The notes under the pieces are model-generated. The model worked only from the letters and a program-made list of their open reading frames with translations, did no database searches and was not told the origin of the DNA. A DNA stretch of 64,000 bases, taken from Atrina japonica. Taxonomy: Eukaryota; Mollusca; Bivalvia; Pterioida; Pinnidae. The DNA is taken from contig BROG01000474.1 in the NCBI GenBank assembly GCA_030159075.1, forward strand, positions 517,798-581,797, read 5' to 3'. The position numbers and the translations under genes are program-made. Every line of letters begins with the position of its first letter. Within the stretch, counting starts at the first letter, position 1. This document shows, piece after piece, positions 12,801 to 23,340 of the stretch.

Positions 12801-12998
12801 AAAATTTAAGGCATCAAAGGATTTTGCTATACATTTATATTTATATATGCTTATTATACGACTTAAGATAAAATATATACATATATATCATTTGTTTTTA
12901 TTTTTCTAGTCCCAGCTGAAATTGACATTATGAAGAAGGCCCTGTTGCTCGGAGCTACTTTCCTGATTGATTTCAATTATTTTGAGAAGAAAAACTAA
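3635..12998 (+). CDS. PLSCR: Phospholipid scramblase (3' half of gene, four exons)
   Basis: Coding exons are 3635-3830, 4522-4633, 11890-11989 and 12910-12998; all have AG acceptors and GT donors, and the phases agree. The 165 residues align throughout with the C-terminal two thirds of animal phospholipid scramblases. The order is the TDCC..QCCGPMRPF start of the beta-barrel, the CCCLQEMDIQ segment, G.I...WTPWKPKYDI, CCFCCPCTDIFFK, GQIVKHWGGC, and the C-terminal hydrophobic helix LLLGATFLIDF followed by stop. Family members move phospholipids between bilayer leaflets in a calcium-dependent way, or act as lipid-binding signalling proteins. Exons for the proline-rich N-terminus were not found and probably lie upstream. 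Compared with human PLSCR1 as I recall it, the acidic calcium-binding loop reads AVNDFSITFPAE, and the palmitoylated cysteine cluster is reduced to CCC. The family is certain; scramblase activity is not shown. Confidence 0.93.
3895..4045 (-). mobile_element. tRNA-derived SINE (family 1), minus strand
   Basis: On the minus strand it begins near 4045 with GGCCTCTATGGCCGAGTGG, then TTAGAGCATC. This matches the A-box region of a Leu/Ser-type tRNA. The body (CCGGTGGTCTTTTCACGGG, GAGGTTCTCTCCTCCAC) recurs at 11350-11490, 31920-32165 and 63490-63650. It sits in the first visible scramblase intron. No B box is clear in this copy. Confidence 0.6.
4522..4633 (+). CDS. PLSCR: Scramblase exon B
   Basis: Acceptor TTTTTACTAG ends at 4521 and donor GTAAGA begins at 4634. 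It encodes WTPWKPKYDILD and the cysteine-rich CCFCCPCTDIFFK, both strongly conserved in scramblases. The exon ends on a complete codon. Confidence 0.92.
4700..4818 (-). mobile_element. Penelope-like element 3' tail, family A (minus strand)
   Basis: Reads AGATACCAAAGTATAAATCA, then GGACAAACACGGACCTCTGG, the reverse complement of the tail that follows the reverse transcriptase copies at 28360-28645 and 39118-39405. It is a solo tail without coding sequence, just inside the large scramblase intron. Confidence 0.65.
5090..8520. repeat. 35/38-bp minisatellite, about 95 units, inside the scramblase intron
   Basis: Tandem units share GGAACTCATAAGCACT. Type A continues ATAGGTGTTATAGCAATAA (35 bp). 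Type B continues GCAGATGTTATAGCAATAATAA (38 bp). A third, 35-bp type C reads AGAACTGAAAGCACC then ATAGGTTTTACAGCAAATAA. Types A and B alternate irregularly. A-C alternation forms separate blocks near 6790-7040, 7400-7600 and 8100-8300. Units decay toward the 3' end, and two more follow the SINE at 8813-8885. The array accounts for about half of the 7.3-kb intron. Open frames on the minus strand here are by-products of the repeat. Confidence 0.95.
8521..8812 (-). mobile_element. tRNA-derived SINE (family 2) inserted in the minisatellite
   Basis: On the minus strand it begins CCGTCCGTACTAGAGTGC and includes GTCGTGGATTCGAGCC, a good polymerase III B box. It ends in GTGGGACGTTAAACAACAAT followed by a CAA-rich tail. 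Minisatellite units flank both sides, so it landed inside the array. Body fragments of the same family are at 12540-12700, 28865-28975, 50572-50735 and 59490-59660. Confidence 0.75.
8813..8890. repeat. Last, degenerate units of the 35/38-bp minisatellite
   Basis: Two diverged units (AAATAAGGAACTCATTAAG and a variant with CCCATTAAGCACCATAGG) continue the array after the SINE insertion. Confidence 0.8.
9060..9650 (+). repeat. Dispersed bivalve-type repeat (AGCTCACC family), diverged
   Basis: Contains GACTTCTCTGAAACCATTGA, CAGCCAGATCGGCTAAGG and AATCTTCTCC. These words also occur at 16495-16800 and, on the other strand, at 60890-61920. A second partial unit begins near 9590 (CACCACTGAAGGGATTTTGA). 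No protein is encoded. Confidence 0.6.
9651..11349. other. Intron sequence, nothing recognised
   Basis: AT-rich sequence within the large scramblase intron. I see no coding exon with scramblase similarity, no RNA gene and no clear tandem repeat. Confidence 0.5.
11350..11490 (-). mobile_element. SINE family 1 body fragment
   Basis: Plus-strand words TTTACGCCATACTCAACAAT and CCACCGACCTTCCGCAAG match the bodies at 31920-32165 and 63490-63650. The tRNA-like head is missing, so it is truncated at its 5' (right) side. Confidence 0.6.
11890..11989 (+). CDS. PLSCR: Scramblase exon C
   Basis: Acceptor ATTTTTTCAG ends at 11889 and donor GTAAGT begins at 11990. It encodes VLDGKSGIEIGQIVKHWGGC through FSIT. 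The GQIVKHWGG segment corresponds to the nuclear-import region of human PLSCR1 (GKISKHWTG), with one lysine replaced by glutamine. The exon ends with one base of a Phe codon completed by exon D. Confidence 0.93.
12200..12310. repeat. AAGACCAC-type short repeat
   Basis: Four near-regular occurrences of AAGACCAC or AGACCAC (GAAAGACCACTC, AAAGACCACCTG, GAGACCACATTG, GAAAGACCACGC) suggest a small degenerate tandem repeat in the last scramblase intron. Confidence 0.4.
12540..12700 (-). mobile_element. SINE family 2 body fragment
   Basis: Reverse complement of the family-2 body: GCCTCAATTCATGGCACTGG, CTTCACCTAAAGCTGGTGA and TATCTCCATATAAGTGAAAA correspond to words at 8560-8700 and 50600-50680. It is diverged. 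Confidence 0.5.
12910..12998 (+). CDS. PLSCR: Scramblase last exon
   Basis: Acceptor TTTTTCTAG ends at 12909. The exon completes the Phe codon, then encodes PAEIDIMKK and LLLGATFLIDFNYFEKKN before TAA at 12996-12998. The hydrophobic helix is the single C-terminal membrane or buried segment of scramblases. The protein stops 8 residues after FLIDF, without the longer tail of vertebrate PLSCR1. Confidence 0.93.
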
Positions 12999-14009
12999 AA
13001 ATTTCACAAGTTAAGAAAAACTTGTTCACCATGTTGGTATTGCTAAGGCTTGTATATCTTATATATTCAGAGTTATACTATATTTATTAAGTATATTAGC
13101 ACAAAACTTTTTTTTTTCATATAAAAAGACAGTGAATAATTTTTGTAATGGAGGATTTCTGGACTCTAATGAAAAATACCAACACTAGTGTTTTTTTTAT
13201 GGAAAAGCATGTATTTTATAAAAACAGAATATACATATAAGTGTATACTAAAATGACTTATCTGTTTAGTACCTGTTTTGTGGATTTTTTTAGTCGAATT
13301 AATTTGGTGTTCATTCTTATAATCTACATATTAACCTTAGCATTGACTTGATGCTGTGGTCAGTTATCTTTCATCAAGAATATAGGTTAAGTCTGACTTC
13401 AACAGTCAGGGGTCAATGAGTTAGGTCACAAGGGGCAGGAGTCAGAGTCAATTGGGTCATATAAACAATGTGAGATATAGAAAAGGAGAGAGAGTATTAA
13501 ATGTTCATCTTTTAAGAACAGTGGCTTTTGTTACTTTACTTTACTGTTGAATCTCAGAGAGTCCAAAGTATAGTATAGGTATACCAAGGTAAATTGACAC
13601 GTTTACAAACACGGAAAGTCTTAATTAAATCATAACAGGGATGATAGGCATCTTGTCAACCCAAAAGTATTATAGCTTCCTTAATGCAAGGAATCTGTGC
13701 AAGGCAATACATTTTATCTGTACAACCTATTTTTGGGAAAATAGACGGTATTGTTTTGGCTTTTGAAAGAACATGGATGTGCCATTTTTTACCTTGGTAG
13801 ACCTGTTTATGTATGCTTTAAGTTTTTAAATGAAATAATCTTGATATAGGGTACTAATCAGCATTATTCTGGTATATCAGTTATTTTTAATATAATCATC
13901 TTTGTGAATGCATTTTTAAATTTTGTCTGATGCTAGTTGTATAACAGTACTGCAATATTCCAGCAGAATGTCCAGATGCATTTCATCACAATGACTTATT
14001 ATTTTTTGT
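12999..14009. other. Probable scramblase 3' UTR and flank
   Basis: AT-rich sequence without another gene. No AATAAA was found close to the stop; the first clear one on + is near 14641, so a long 3' UTR is possible. This is inference only. Confidence 0.35.
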
Positions 14010-14260
14010 TCTACTTAGATTGATATACAATAACAAAAACAAGATATACACAGGCATAAAATTTCTGAAATTTTTAAATATTTTGTGAAAATTGCTTGAG
14101 AAACCCAGCTTGTCACTTATTTACTTGCAATTGATTAATTCAACATTACTATTTTATATCTGAATACCACACTGGACCTGACCTTATTTTCACAATATAT
14201 ATATTTTTCATGCCTGTGTATAGCTCTGATTTTGTATTGTTCATCAAATAACAAGAAGTA
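14010..14260. repeat. MITE with ACAATAACAA inverted ends, copy 1
   Basis: The left end reads TTAGATTGATATACAATAAC and the right end carries TTTGTATTGTTCATCAAAT. The interior has ATACACAGGCATAAA and the mirrored CATGCCTGTGTATAG. Related copies are at 32490-32750 and 59930-60190. All have inverted ends, about 250 bp and no coding sequence. Confidence 0.6.
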
Positions 14261-16449
14261 AAAATAGAAAAGATCAAAATAATTTTTGTTGATAAACACA
14301 AGTATTGCCCCTTTGAGTTTGTGAATCATTGAATATTGAAAAATAGGTGCCATGGTAAACATCTGAAATTAGATTCAATGATTCCAAGGTCCTTGTACTC
14401 TTACCATTTACTTTACATAATCTTTCTAGTGATCTTTAACTTTTTGACTAATGTGCCCTGTTATGGAACATGCTGAAAAACAAAAAAAAGATCTATTTTA
14501 TTTTGTGTTTATAAAATATGTATACTTTCCAAATCTGTTAAAATATGATATTGTCTAAACATTAGAATCAGTCAAGGGGAAAATATGACATTGTCAATGA
14601 ATGAGGATGTTTGTAGGATGTTGATAATATCAATAATAATAATAAATAATCACTTCAACAGCTGTGAGCTATATATACATTTCACTTGAAATGACATGCT
14701 GTATCATAACAAATTCGGCAAACTGAGCAGTTCAACTAAACGTAACTTGAATATAACTTGAAAGTTGAATATAAACGTGCTCAATGCTCACAATACGATG
14801 TGTCATTTAAACAATGTGTTCATTTCACTTCAAAACAGCCTACAAACACGGGGAAACTGGTCAGAGTTATTCATACAATGAAGAAGGGTCTGAAATAAGT
14901 GATGCAGTGTTTAGGTATTGTATTTTAATCACAAATGTAGATGCTGTGTTTAGGCATCTCGGCATAATTTCCTTATTCAGGCATGTGCCCTTTTTTGCTG
15001 TTATGTTTAGATTTTTATATACCGTTAGTTTTTGTATTTGTGTACTTTTATACACACCCATTATCCTTACACAAATTATCTTTATGTTTAAATTTTATGT
15101 TAACTATACTTTTAAATTGAGTTTAATCAATTTTCATATAATATCCAAGATCTACATCAAAATATTGTTAAACATACCGAATTTTTTTTGGTCACAACAA
15201 ATTGTTTTGTATTCTTTTGTGGTTGTTTTGAATTTTCTTGCATTTTTTGTTTGTTATTTTTTTAATCTAAATTAGGCCTATTATGATATTGAAATGTCCC
15301 AATGTTAGATATTGTATTACTTTATACCATGACTTGGTAGGTGGTAAAATTTTAATTTTTCTTTGTTATTAAAAAAGGGATTCAACAAATTCATTTTGGG
15401 AGGGATTTTTTGTATTTTATTACAAATTCATTTTCTATTAAAAACCTCTGAAAGAAAACTATTATGAAAAGAAAGCATGCATTATCTCAGTTGTTAATTA
15501 AATCAAATGATTATTGAAAAAAAAATTCAAAGCCACATGATCGCCTTTTTGCTTTTCATCATTCAATATTCAAAAGAGAAAGTTACTTCAGTCTAACACA
15601 GAATTAACTAATATATATATTTAGGTTACCTGAGGCTTTTTTCAATCTTTGTAGCATTAGATCAACTACACAAGGTTTTCTTATCATATTCTTATATCGA
15701 AATAACATTGATTGTTTATTTTTGTTTTTTTTTTAATTTTGTACCTATTTTAAAAACCCATGATTTTTATCATTTCATTAGTTCCCCTATAAAGGGCAAA
15801 GGCATAGGATGGGGAGGGGGGTCACTTTTAAAACTTGGGGACATGTATGTTTGTGCCCCCCCTACTTTTTGACGTAATTTCTTTTATCACACAGCCACTT
15901 CTTTTTTGAATACTTGATTTTTAAAGCAGTAGTTATGATTCTTGAATAATTGATTTTCCGGACTCCGTACTTACTATTACCAAAATTTTTGCGCCTTTCT
16001 AAGCTCGGCCAAACCAATTACATATATATATATATACTCTTCCTTCCCTGACGCCCATCATTTCAGTAAAGAAATTTTCGTTTTCTTTTCCACAGTTTGT
16101 ATGAATATAAAAATTCATTTGTTAACTTGGCAAAGTTTACATTATATCAAAATGTAAGTTATATCTTACCAATTATTTACATATTACATGTATGTAGGCA
16201 TAGGTACTGGGGCGGCCAGGGAATGCTTATGAAATCTTTTTACCATTACTATAACAAGGTCATGACTTTAATCAATGCTTATATCCCAACATTGTATTAC
16301 TGTTCCTTCATTTCTGTATAAATTAACCCCACATAAAAGATTTTCTATAGAAAACTCTCAAGTTAACAACCCAGTAAAAATTTCTATGTTAATAGTATTT
16401 AACAATTGTCAATGATACAAAGCAGCTTTAATCCATTCTGTGATATTTT
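14261..16449. other. AT-rich stretch, no gene recognised
   Basis: The long open frame near 14814-15275 is low-complexity, rich in Phe, Ile and Leu from T runs, and resembles no family. There is a short G-rich stretch near 15810 and a TA run near 16021. Confidence 0.45.
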
Positions 16450-16955
16450 TAGCTCACCTGAACCGGAGTTTCAAGTGAGCTTTTCTCATCGCCTTTTGTC
16501 CGTCTGTCTGTAAACTTTTCGCAATTTCGACATCTCAAAAACCACTGAAGAGATTTTGATGAAACTTAATAGGAAGCGAGTACTGAGGTCCTCTACCAAG
16601 TTTGTTCATTTCGGCCAGATCAGCCAGGGGTGGATCCATAGTGGGGCAAAAGAGGCCCTGGGGGGTACCCCTCTATAGAAATCTTCTCCTCAAGAACCAC
16701 TGCATGGATTGAAAAACTAATTGCATCTGAGTAATTTTTAGGGATGCATGATTCAATTTCCCGTTTTTGGAAGAAATTGGAAAATTAATTTTTGACATGT
16801 TTATGGCATCTTTCCCAGCTCTGTCATTTTCATTCATTTTTAAGTCTCTTCTTCTCCCAAGAGTGTTAAAATAATTTGTAAATTTGAGATTCCAATATTT
16901 GTAAGATACCAACACAGTTCAGGTGAGTGATGTGGCTCATGGAGCCTCTTGTTTT
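16450..16955 (+). mobile_element. Dispersed bivalve element with AGCTCACC start
   Basis: It begins AGCTCACCTGAACC, with a hairpin AGCTCAC / GTGAGCT, and ends CAGGTGAGTGATGTGGCTCA followed by GGAGCCTCTTG. The interior shares words with 9060-9650. I know sequences of this shape as abundant repeats in bivalve genomes. No transposase is encoded and its class is unknown to me. Confidence 0.6.
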
Positions 16956-18117
16956 TTTATTGCATGCTGCCTTTCCTAATATGATTTTTAATAAAATCTG
17001 AACATTTCATTCATTCATAGTAGGTTTCTGGAATTTCTATATTAATTTTTCATTTTGACAGGTTGAAAATCCATGACATCAATTCGCTTACAAAAAATGT
17101 AACAATCACTGCAATATGCATACTATGGATAGCCAAAACTTATTTTGACTCTTTCAGCCCTACAAGCCATAATAGACTTGTCTGAAACAATGGTAAATAG
17201 CATACAACTCCGATATTTAGGGGTGAAATGGTGACCAATCACCATAATATGTAGAGGGAGCAAAACTTTATTTAAAAAAAAAACAATCTCCATGGTATGT
17301 GGATAGTAAAAATTTATTTTAACAATCACAATATTATGTGAACCAAAATTTCATAGAATTTGTAAAAGTGAAAGCTTAGCTATTCAACCATTAGTATTTA
17401 ATGGTGATGTTGGTGAAATATTTATTTGGATAAGATATTGGTGATGAGTTCCCATGGAAATTTGGTGGTTAGAAATTTTGTATTGATGGCCATTATATGT
17501 TGAATAGTAAAGGGGATATTGTTTGGAAGTTTAGTTGATCTGTAACATGTACATATGGCAAATATTCACTGATTAAACTTACCAAAACTGATTGTCTATG
17601 TGTTACTAAAATTTTCACCAAACTCGTGTATCCTTGGAATACAATGGACTCTTCTAAATCTCATTGTTGTAGACTAGACCAAATGTGTATATAGGGATGA
17701 ATGAGTTAATGGCATTTTACCTTGTAACGAGAAAAATCTTGAAAGACAATCATTTCATTTGCTCAGGAACCTATATTTCTCATTATAATAGACAGGAGCA
17801 GAATGTTTAGTATTTTTATTATTTTATTGTATATTCAAATTACAATCTTAAGTATAGCACAAAATATGCTTATAATAAATTATTTGTATATATGTTCTAA
17901 TAAATTTAAGTTAATTTTGTGTCTTCGTATTGAGTTTTATACCTACATAGTTTGTATTTCAACCTGAATTGATATCGTTTACAGATTTACTTTGTATATG
18001 TGTTTAATAAATTATATTGATTTATCAATAAATTCATTTTTTGCATTTTATGTGGTGTTTCTAGAGAACAGTTTTAGTGTATGCTCTGGCTATACATTCT
18101 TTATTTTGGTCTCAAAG
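16956..18117. other. AT-rich stretch holding one small MITE
   Basis: No gene seen. A relative of the 3450-3535 palindromic MITE occupies 17148-17234 (ends ACTCTTTCAGCCC and GGGGTGAAATGGT). Confidence 0.45.
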
Positions 18118-18830
18118 TGCCACTAGTCACTCACTTATAGTCAGCGCGGGTTTGAAGTACCTGTCACACAACCATGACATCTCTCACCATTAGTCAGCCC
18201 AGGTCCAAGGTACCTATCATACTACCATGACATCTTCAGCCTATAGCCAGCCCTATAGCCAGCCCAGGTTCAAGGTACCTGTCACACTACCATGACATCT
18301 TCAGCCTATAGCCAGCCCAGGTTGACCTGTCATCTTCAGCCTATAGCCAGCCCCAAGGTTCATACTAGGTACATGTCACACTATAGTACCAATGACATCT
18401 TCAGCCTATAGCCAGCCCAGGTTGAGGGTACCTGTCATACTACCATGACATCTTCAGCCTATAGCCAGCCCAGGTTGAGGTACCTGTCATACTACCATGA
18501 AATCTCTCACCATTAGTCAGCCAAGGTCCAGGGTACCTGTCTCACTACCATGAAATCTCTCACCATTAGTCATCCAAGGTACCTGTCTCACTACCATGAC
18601 ATCTCTAGCCTATAGTCAGCCCAGGTTCATGGTACCTGTCCCACTACCATGAAATCTCTCACCTATAGCCAGCCCAGGTCCAAGGTACCTGTCCCACTAC
18701 CATGAAATCTCTCACCTATAGCCAGCCCTACCATGAAATCTCTCACCTATAGCCAGCCCAGGTCCAAGGTACCTGTCCCACTACCATGAAATCTCTCACC
18801 TATAGCCAGCCCAGGTCCAAGGTCCAGGTC
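18118..18830. repeat. Minisatellite of about 56 bp (CAGCCCAGGT units)
   Basis: Tandem units built on TATAGCCAGCCCAGGT, CCAAGGTACCTGTC and ACTACCATGACATCT or ACTACCATGAAATCTC. About a dozen copies, some shortened or rearranged. Confidence 0.85.
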
Positions 18831-19163
18831 CACTGAACCAATTGACTTTAAACTTGGTACATATGTTCCTTATGATGTCCTGGCCATGTGTTGTTGTTTA
18901 TTGGGCGGATCCGAAATCCAAGATACCCCCCTTGGCATCTGATTGGCATAAGAACCACTGAACCAATTGCCTTCAAACTTGGTATACATGTTTCTTATGA
19001 TGTTCTGACCAAATGTTGTTTTTTGGGCGGATCCGAAATCCAAGAGAGAAGGCCTTGACATCTGATTGGATGAGACATTTTCAACTTCTTTTTAAGAACC
19101 ATTGAACTGATTGCCTTCAAACTTGGTACACATGTTCCTTATGATGTCTTGACCAAGTGTTAT
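18831..19163. repeat. 136-bp satellite monomers, left part
   Basis: Two diverged monomers with CCTTCAAACTTGGTA, TTCCTTATGATGTC and GGGCGGATCCGAAATCCAAG. The same monomer continues at 20558-22019 and 25318-26730. Confidence 0.8.
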
Positions 19164-20557
19164 TAGGTCACCTGAGCCAAAGGCTCAGGGTGACCTATTG
19201 CGATCGTCTTTTGTCTGTCGTTGTCCATCGTGTGTCATTAACAATTACATATTTTCGACTTCTTCTCAAAAACGAGTGGGCCAATTTCAACCAAACTTGG
19301 TTTATAGCAATCCCATGTGAAGCCGCATAAGTTTGCAAATGAAAAGGGGATTGGACCCATAGGGGCCTCAAAAAGAACCAAAACTTGGTACATCTTCAGA
19401 TGACTTTCAAATATCTACAAAGTTTTCGAACGAAAATGAAATCTGTTTATAAACAACCCACTAGGGGGTGCTTTAGTAACACGGTACAATTGTATTACAA
19501 ATTGATTTATAACTCAAAACTGATCGAATTTTTGTATACAGAGATATATGAGACAGTTGTAAGGAATTAACTAAGGATCATTTTGACAAAATTCCAAGGT
19601 CATGGGGTCAAGGTCACAGCCACCTAAATAAATGGAAAATATAACTTTTTTGGTAAAATTTTAGACATCTTGGACTAAATATCTACATAAAAGACATAGG
19701 GCCGAAATTGTCAGGTCACCCCTTATTGGAGTTATTTCCCCTTTTAAGTTGATTTTTTATGTTTTTGGATGTTTATTGACATTATTTTGAAAAGTATAGT
19801 AGCTAGACTAAAAGTGAAAGAAGCAAAAATGATCAGCATGCAAAGATCTACTAAATAAACAATACGGCCGAAATTGTCAGGTCACCCCTTATGGGAGTTA
19901 TTTCCCCTTTAAGTTGATTTTTTATGTTTTTGGATGATTATTAACATTATCTTGAAAGGTATAACAACTAGAGTAAAAGTGAAAGAAGCAAAATTGTTCT
20001 GCACACAAAAATCTTCAAAAAAGACAATAGGGCCAAAATTGTCAGGTCAACCCTTATGTGAGTTATTTCCCCTTTTAAGATGATTTTTCATGTTTTTGGA
20101 TGGTTATTGACATTTGTCTTGAAAAGTATAATCACTAGAGTAAAAGTGAAAGAAGCAAATGCATGCAAATATCTACAAAAAAGTTAACAAGGCTGAAATT
20201 GTCAGGTCCTTGCTTATTGGAGTTATCTCCCTTTAATTGGATTTGTGATGTTTTAAAATCGGATTCTGTCAATAAATGGTCCACTAGGGGGTTCTTGAGT
20301 AACATGGGATACAGTTGTATACAAATGGCTTTATAACTCAAAACTAATTGATTTTTTGTATACAAAGATATATCATTAAGTGGCTAGGAATTATCTAAGG
20401 ATCATTTTGACAAAATTTCAAGGTCATGGGATCAAAGGTCAAGTTCACAGACACCTAACTAAATAGAAAATATGATTTTGGAGTTGTTTTCTGGGTTGTT
20501 TTTTTTTTGGGGGGGGGGGGGTTGTCAAATGTTTCACAGGAAATTTTTGCTCTTGTC
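19164..20557 (+). mobile_element. Dispersed bivalve repeat with GTCACCTGAGCC start, inserted in the satellite
   Basis: It begins AGGTCACCTGAGCCAAAGGC, with a hairpin GTCACCTGAGCC / GGCTCAGGGTGAC, then GACCTATTGCGATCGTC. Satellite resumes at ATTGGCCAGATCGGAAATCC. The interior has four tandem units of about 165-180 bp (CCGAAATTGTCAGGTCACC, then GGAGTTATTTCCCC) near 19690, 19865, 20035 and 20190. Around these lies a direct repeat of about 200 bp (19430-19640 and 20260-20475). A run of 12 G is near 20510. No protein is encoded. Confidence 0.65.
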
Positions 20558-22019
20558 TATTGGCCAGATCGGAAATCCAAGATGGCCACCTTGGTATCTG
20601 ATTTACTAAGACATTTTCAACTTCTTCTGAAGAATCACTGAATCGATTGCCTTGAAAGCTCCTTATGATGTCGCGACCAATTCTTGTTGTTTTTTGGGCG
20701 GATCCAAAATCCAAAATGGCCACGTTGACATCTGATTTGTTGAGACTTTTTCTTTAAAACCACTGAAACAATTGCCTTCAAACTTGGTATACATGTTACT
20801 TATGATGTCCTGACCAAGTGTTGTTGTTTTTGGGCCGATCCGAAATCAAACAGAGCTGCCCCTGGCAACTGATTGGCTGAGACATTTTCAACTTCTTCTT
20901 AGGAACAACTGAACCGATTGCCTTCAAACTTGGTACACATGTTCCTTATGATATCGCAACCAAGTGTTGTTGTTTTTTGGGCGGATCGGAAATTTAAGAT
21001 GGCCACCTTGGTATCTGATTTACTAAGACATTTTCAACTTCTTCTGAAGAATCACTGAATCGATTGCCTTGAAAGCTCCTTATGATGTCGCGACCAACTC
21101 TTGTTGTTTTTTGGGCGGATCCAAAATGGCCACGCTGACATCTGATTTGTTGAGACTTTTTCTTTAAAACCACTAAAACGATTGCCTTCAAACATGGTAC
21201 ACATGTTACTTATGATGTCCTGACCAAGTGTTGTTGTTTTTGGGTCGATCCGAAATCAAACAGAGCTGCCCCTGGCAACTGATTGGCTGAGACATTTTCA
21301 ACTTCTTCTTAGGAACAACTGAACTGATTGCCTTCAAACTTGGTACACATGTTCCTTATGATATCGCAACCAAGTGTTGTTTTTTTTGGGCGGATCGGAA
21401 ATTTAAGATGGCCACCTTGGTATCTGATTTACTAAGACATTTTCAACTTCTTCTGAAGAATCACTGAATCGATTGCCTTGAAAGCTCCTTATGATGTCGC
21501 GACCAATTCTTGTTGTTTTTTGGGCGGATCCAAAATGGCCACGCTGACATCTGATTTGTTGAGACTTTTTCTTTAAAACCACTAAAACCATTGCCTTCAA
21601 ACATGGTACACATGTTACTTATGATGTCCTGACCAAGTGTTGTTGTTTTTGGGTCGATCCGAAATCAAACAGAGCTGCCCCTGGCAACTGATTGGCTGAG
21701 ACATTTTCAACTTCTTCTTAGGAACAACTGAACCGATTGCCTTCAAACTTGGTACACATGTTCCTTATGATATCGCAACCAAGTGTTGTTTTTTTTGGGC
21801 GGATCGGAAATTTAAGATGGCCGCCCTGGCACCTGATTGACTAAGACATTTTCAACTTCTTCTGAAGAATCACTGAATCGATTGCCTTGAAAGCTCCTTA
21901 TGATGTTGCGACCAATTCTTGTTGTTTTTTGGGCGGATCCAAAATCCAAAATGGCCGCGCTGACATCTGATTTGTTGAGACTTTTTCTTTAAAACCACCA
22001 AATCGATTGCCTTCAATCA
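20558..22019. repeat. Satellite array with 409-bp higher-order unit
   Basis: The monomer is about 136 bp: CTTCTTAGGAACAACTGAAC, then CGATTGCCTTCAAACTTGG, ACATGTTCCTTATGAT, TTTTGGGCGGATC and GAGACATTTTCAACTTC. Every third monomer is alike: the phrase GATGGCC(A/G)CC starts at 20581, 20998, 21407 and 21816, spacings of 417, 409 and 409. Within a trimer the monomers differ more than the trimers do from each other, the hallmark of higher-order repeats. Confidence 0.85.
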
Positions 22020-22884
22020 TGGTACCAGGGTGTCAAGTCCCTATTTTTTCCTATATTTTCCTATAAATTTGACCATTCCTATATTTTCCCTATATTTGTT
22101 TAAAATCCCTATAAAACCCTATATATTAAAAAAATTTGACCGTCCTATTTTAAAAATTAAATAAAACATAAAATTTGAATGATTTAACCATTAAAAAGAG
22201 TTACTTCCAAACTGTTCAGATTAAATTGGCATAGAAATCAAATAAGCTGTTGCTGGAAATGTACCTTATAGTTTTACCATTTATAAGGTGTAGCTAGGGC
22301 AGCAAAATTTAAGCCATGCTTATTGGAACACTCATGTTATCTCTTCATTTTGACAAAACAATGCTAACAGAAAAGCTTTTAAGACAATAAAGTACATGTA
22401 TATATCTCAAAGCATTAAAGCATTATTATGAATACCATTAATATGGCATCAATTTCATGAATGTCACTTTAAGTATGGCTTTCTTTAAAAATGAATAGAC
22501 TAGGCAAATAAAATATGATTTATTTAAACTATATCATGTCATCCAGATTGTGCTTTTATCCAACCCATTTAAGGAAATGATTACAGTGGATACCCAAGTA
22601 AATGTATGAGTTTAAACATTATTTGAACTGCTCAGTTAACATTGATCAACTCCTATGAAAATTTTAAAATATCCCTTGAGTCCCATCAGTTTTACCCCAT
22701 ATTTTTTGCAATACTGATGGCATACAAAGAGACAATTTAATAAGTTTTAAAAGGAGTTTATCAATATTGATTTGGCAGGTAGTGTTAGCTCATACATTTA
22801 CTTGTGTATCCGCTATGGTTGGAAACAAAGATATTAATCATGATTTTGATTTCAGTTTGACTTATATATGTTAACTGACTGAAA

Positions 22885-23340
22885 ATGCCACACGGGGTAA
22901 CCAAGTTCCAGAATTCCTGGACCTCTGCTATAGATTGCAATGGACAGATAGTGCGTGAATGGTGTAGGAGAGGAAATTCTGATAAGTTTGCTTATTGCAG
23001 AGTTTGTGATTCTGAATTCAGAATAGACAATTCAGGCAAGGCACAAGTTCTCCAACATGCAAAAGGAAAAGCCCATAAATCTCTCATCCTACCAACACTG
23101 GTCACAATCTAAGCTCTCCTTCACAAGTAAAGAGGAAACTCCATCTACATCTGCTGCTTCAAACACTATCAAGCTATATGTACATTCAGATGAAGTTCTA
23201 AATCAGAAGGAATTTGGGCAGCCCAGGTTGCAAATGCCAATTTTAGCTTCAGGTCATGTGATAATATCCAGCAAACATTTGCAGCCATGTTTCCAGACTC
23301 GAAAATTGCTATTGATACATGTATTCAATTGAGCAGGACT
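22885..23340 (+). pseudogene. hAT transposase, N-terminal BED-finger segment
   Basis: Begins MPHGVTKFQNSW. The zinc finger has YCRVCDSEF (C-x2-C), then HAKGKAHK (H-x5-H), the BED/C2H2 pattern at the N-terminus of many hAT transposases. The frame shifts near 23090 (to 23057-23332) and again near 23340. The zinc finger binds subterminal element DNA in working relatives. Parts of one broken transposase gene. Confidence 0.75.

Noticed and set aside
14814..15275. 153-codon open frame
   Set aside because: Low-complexity Phe/Ile/Leu/Tyr from T-rich DNA, no family resemblance, no splice or promoter support.
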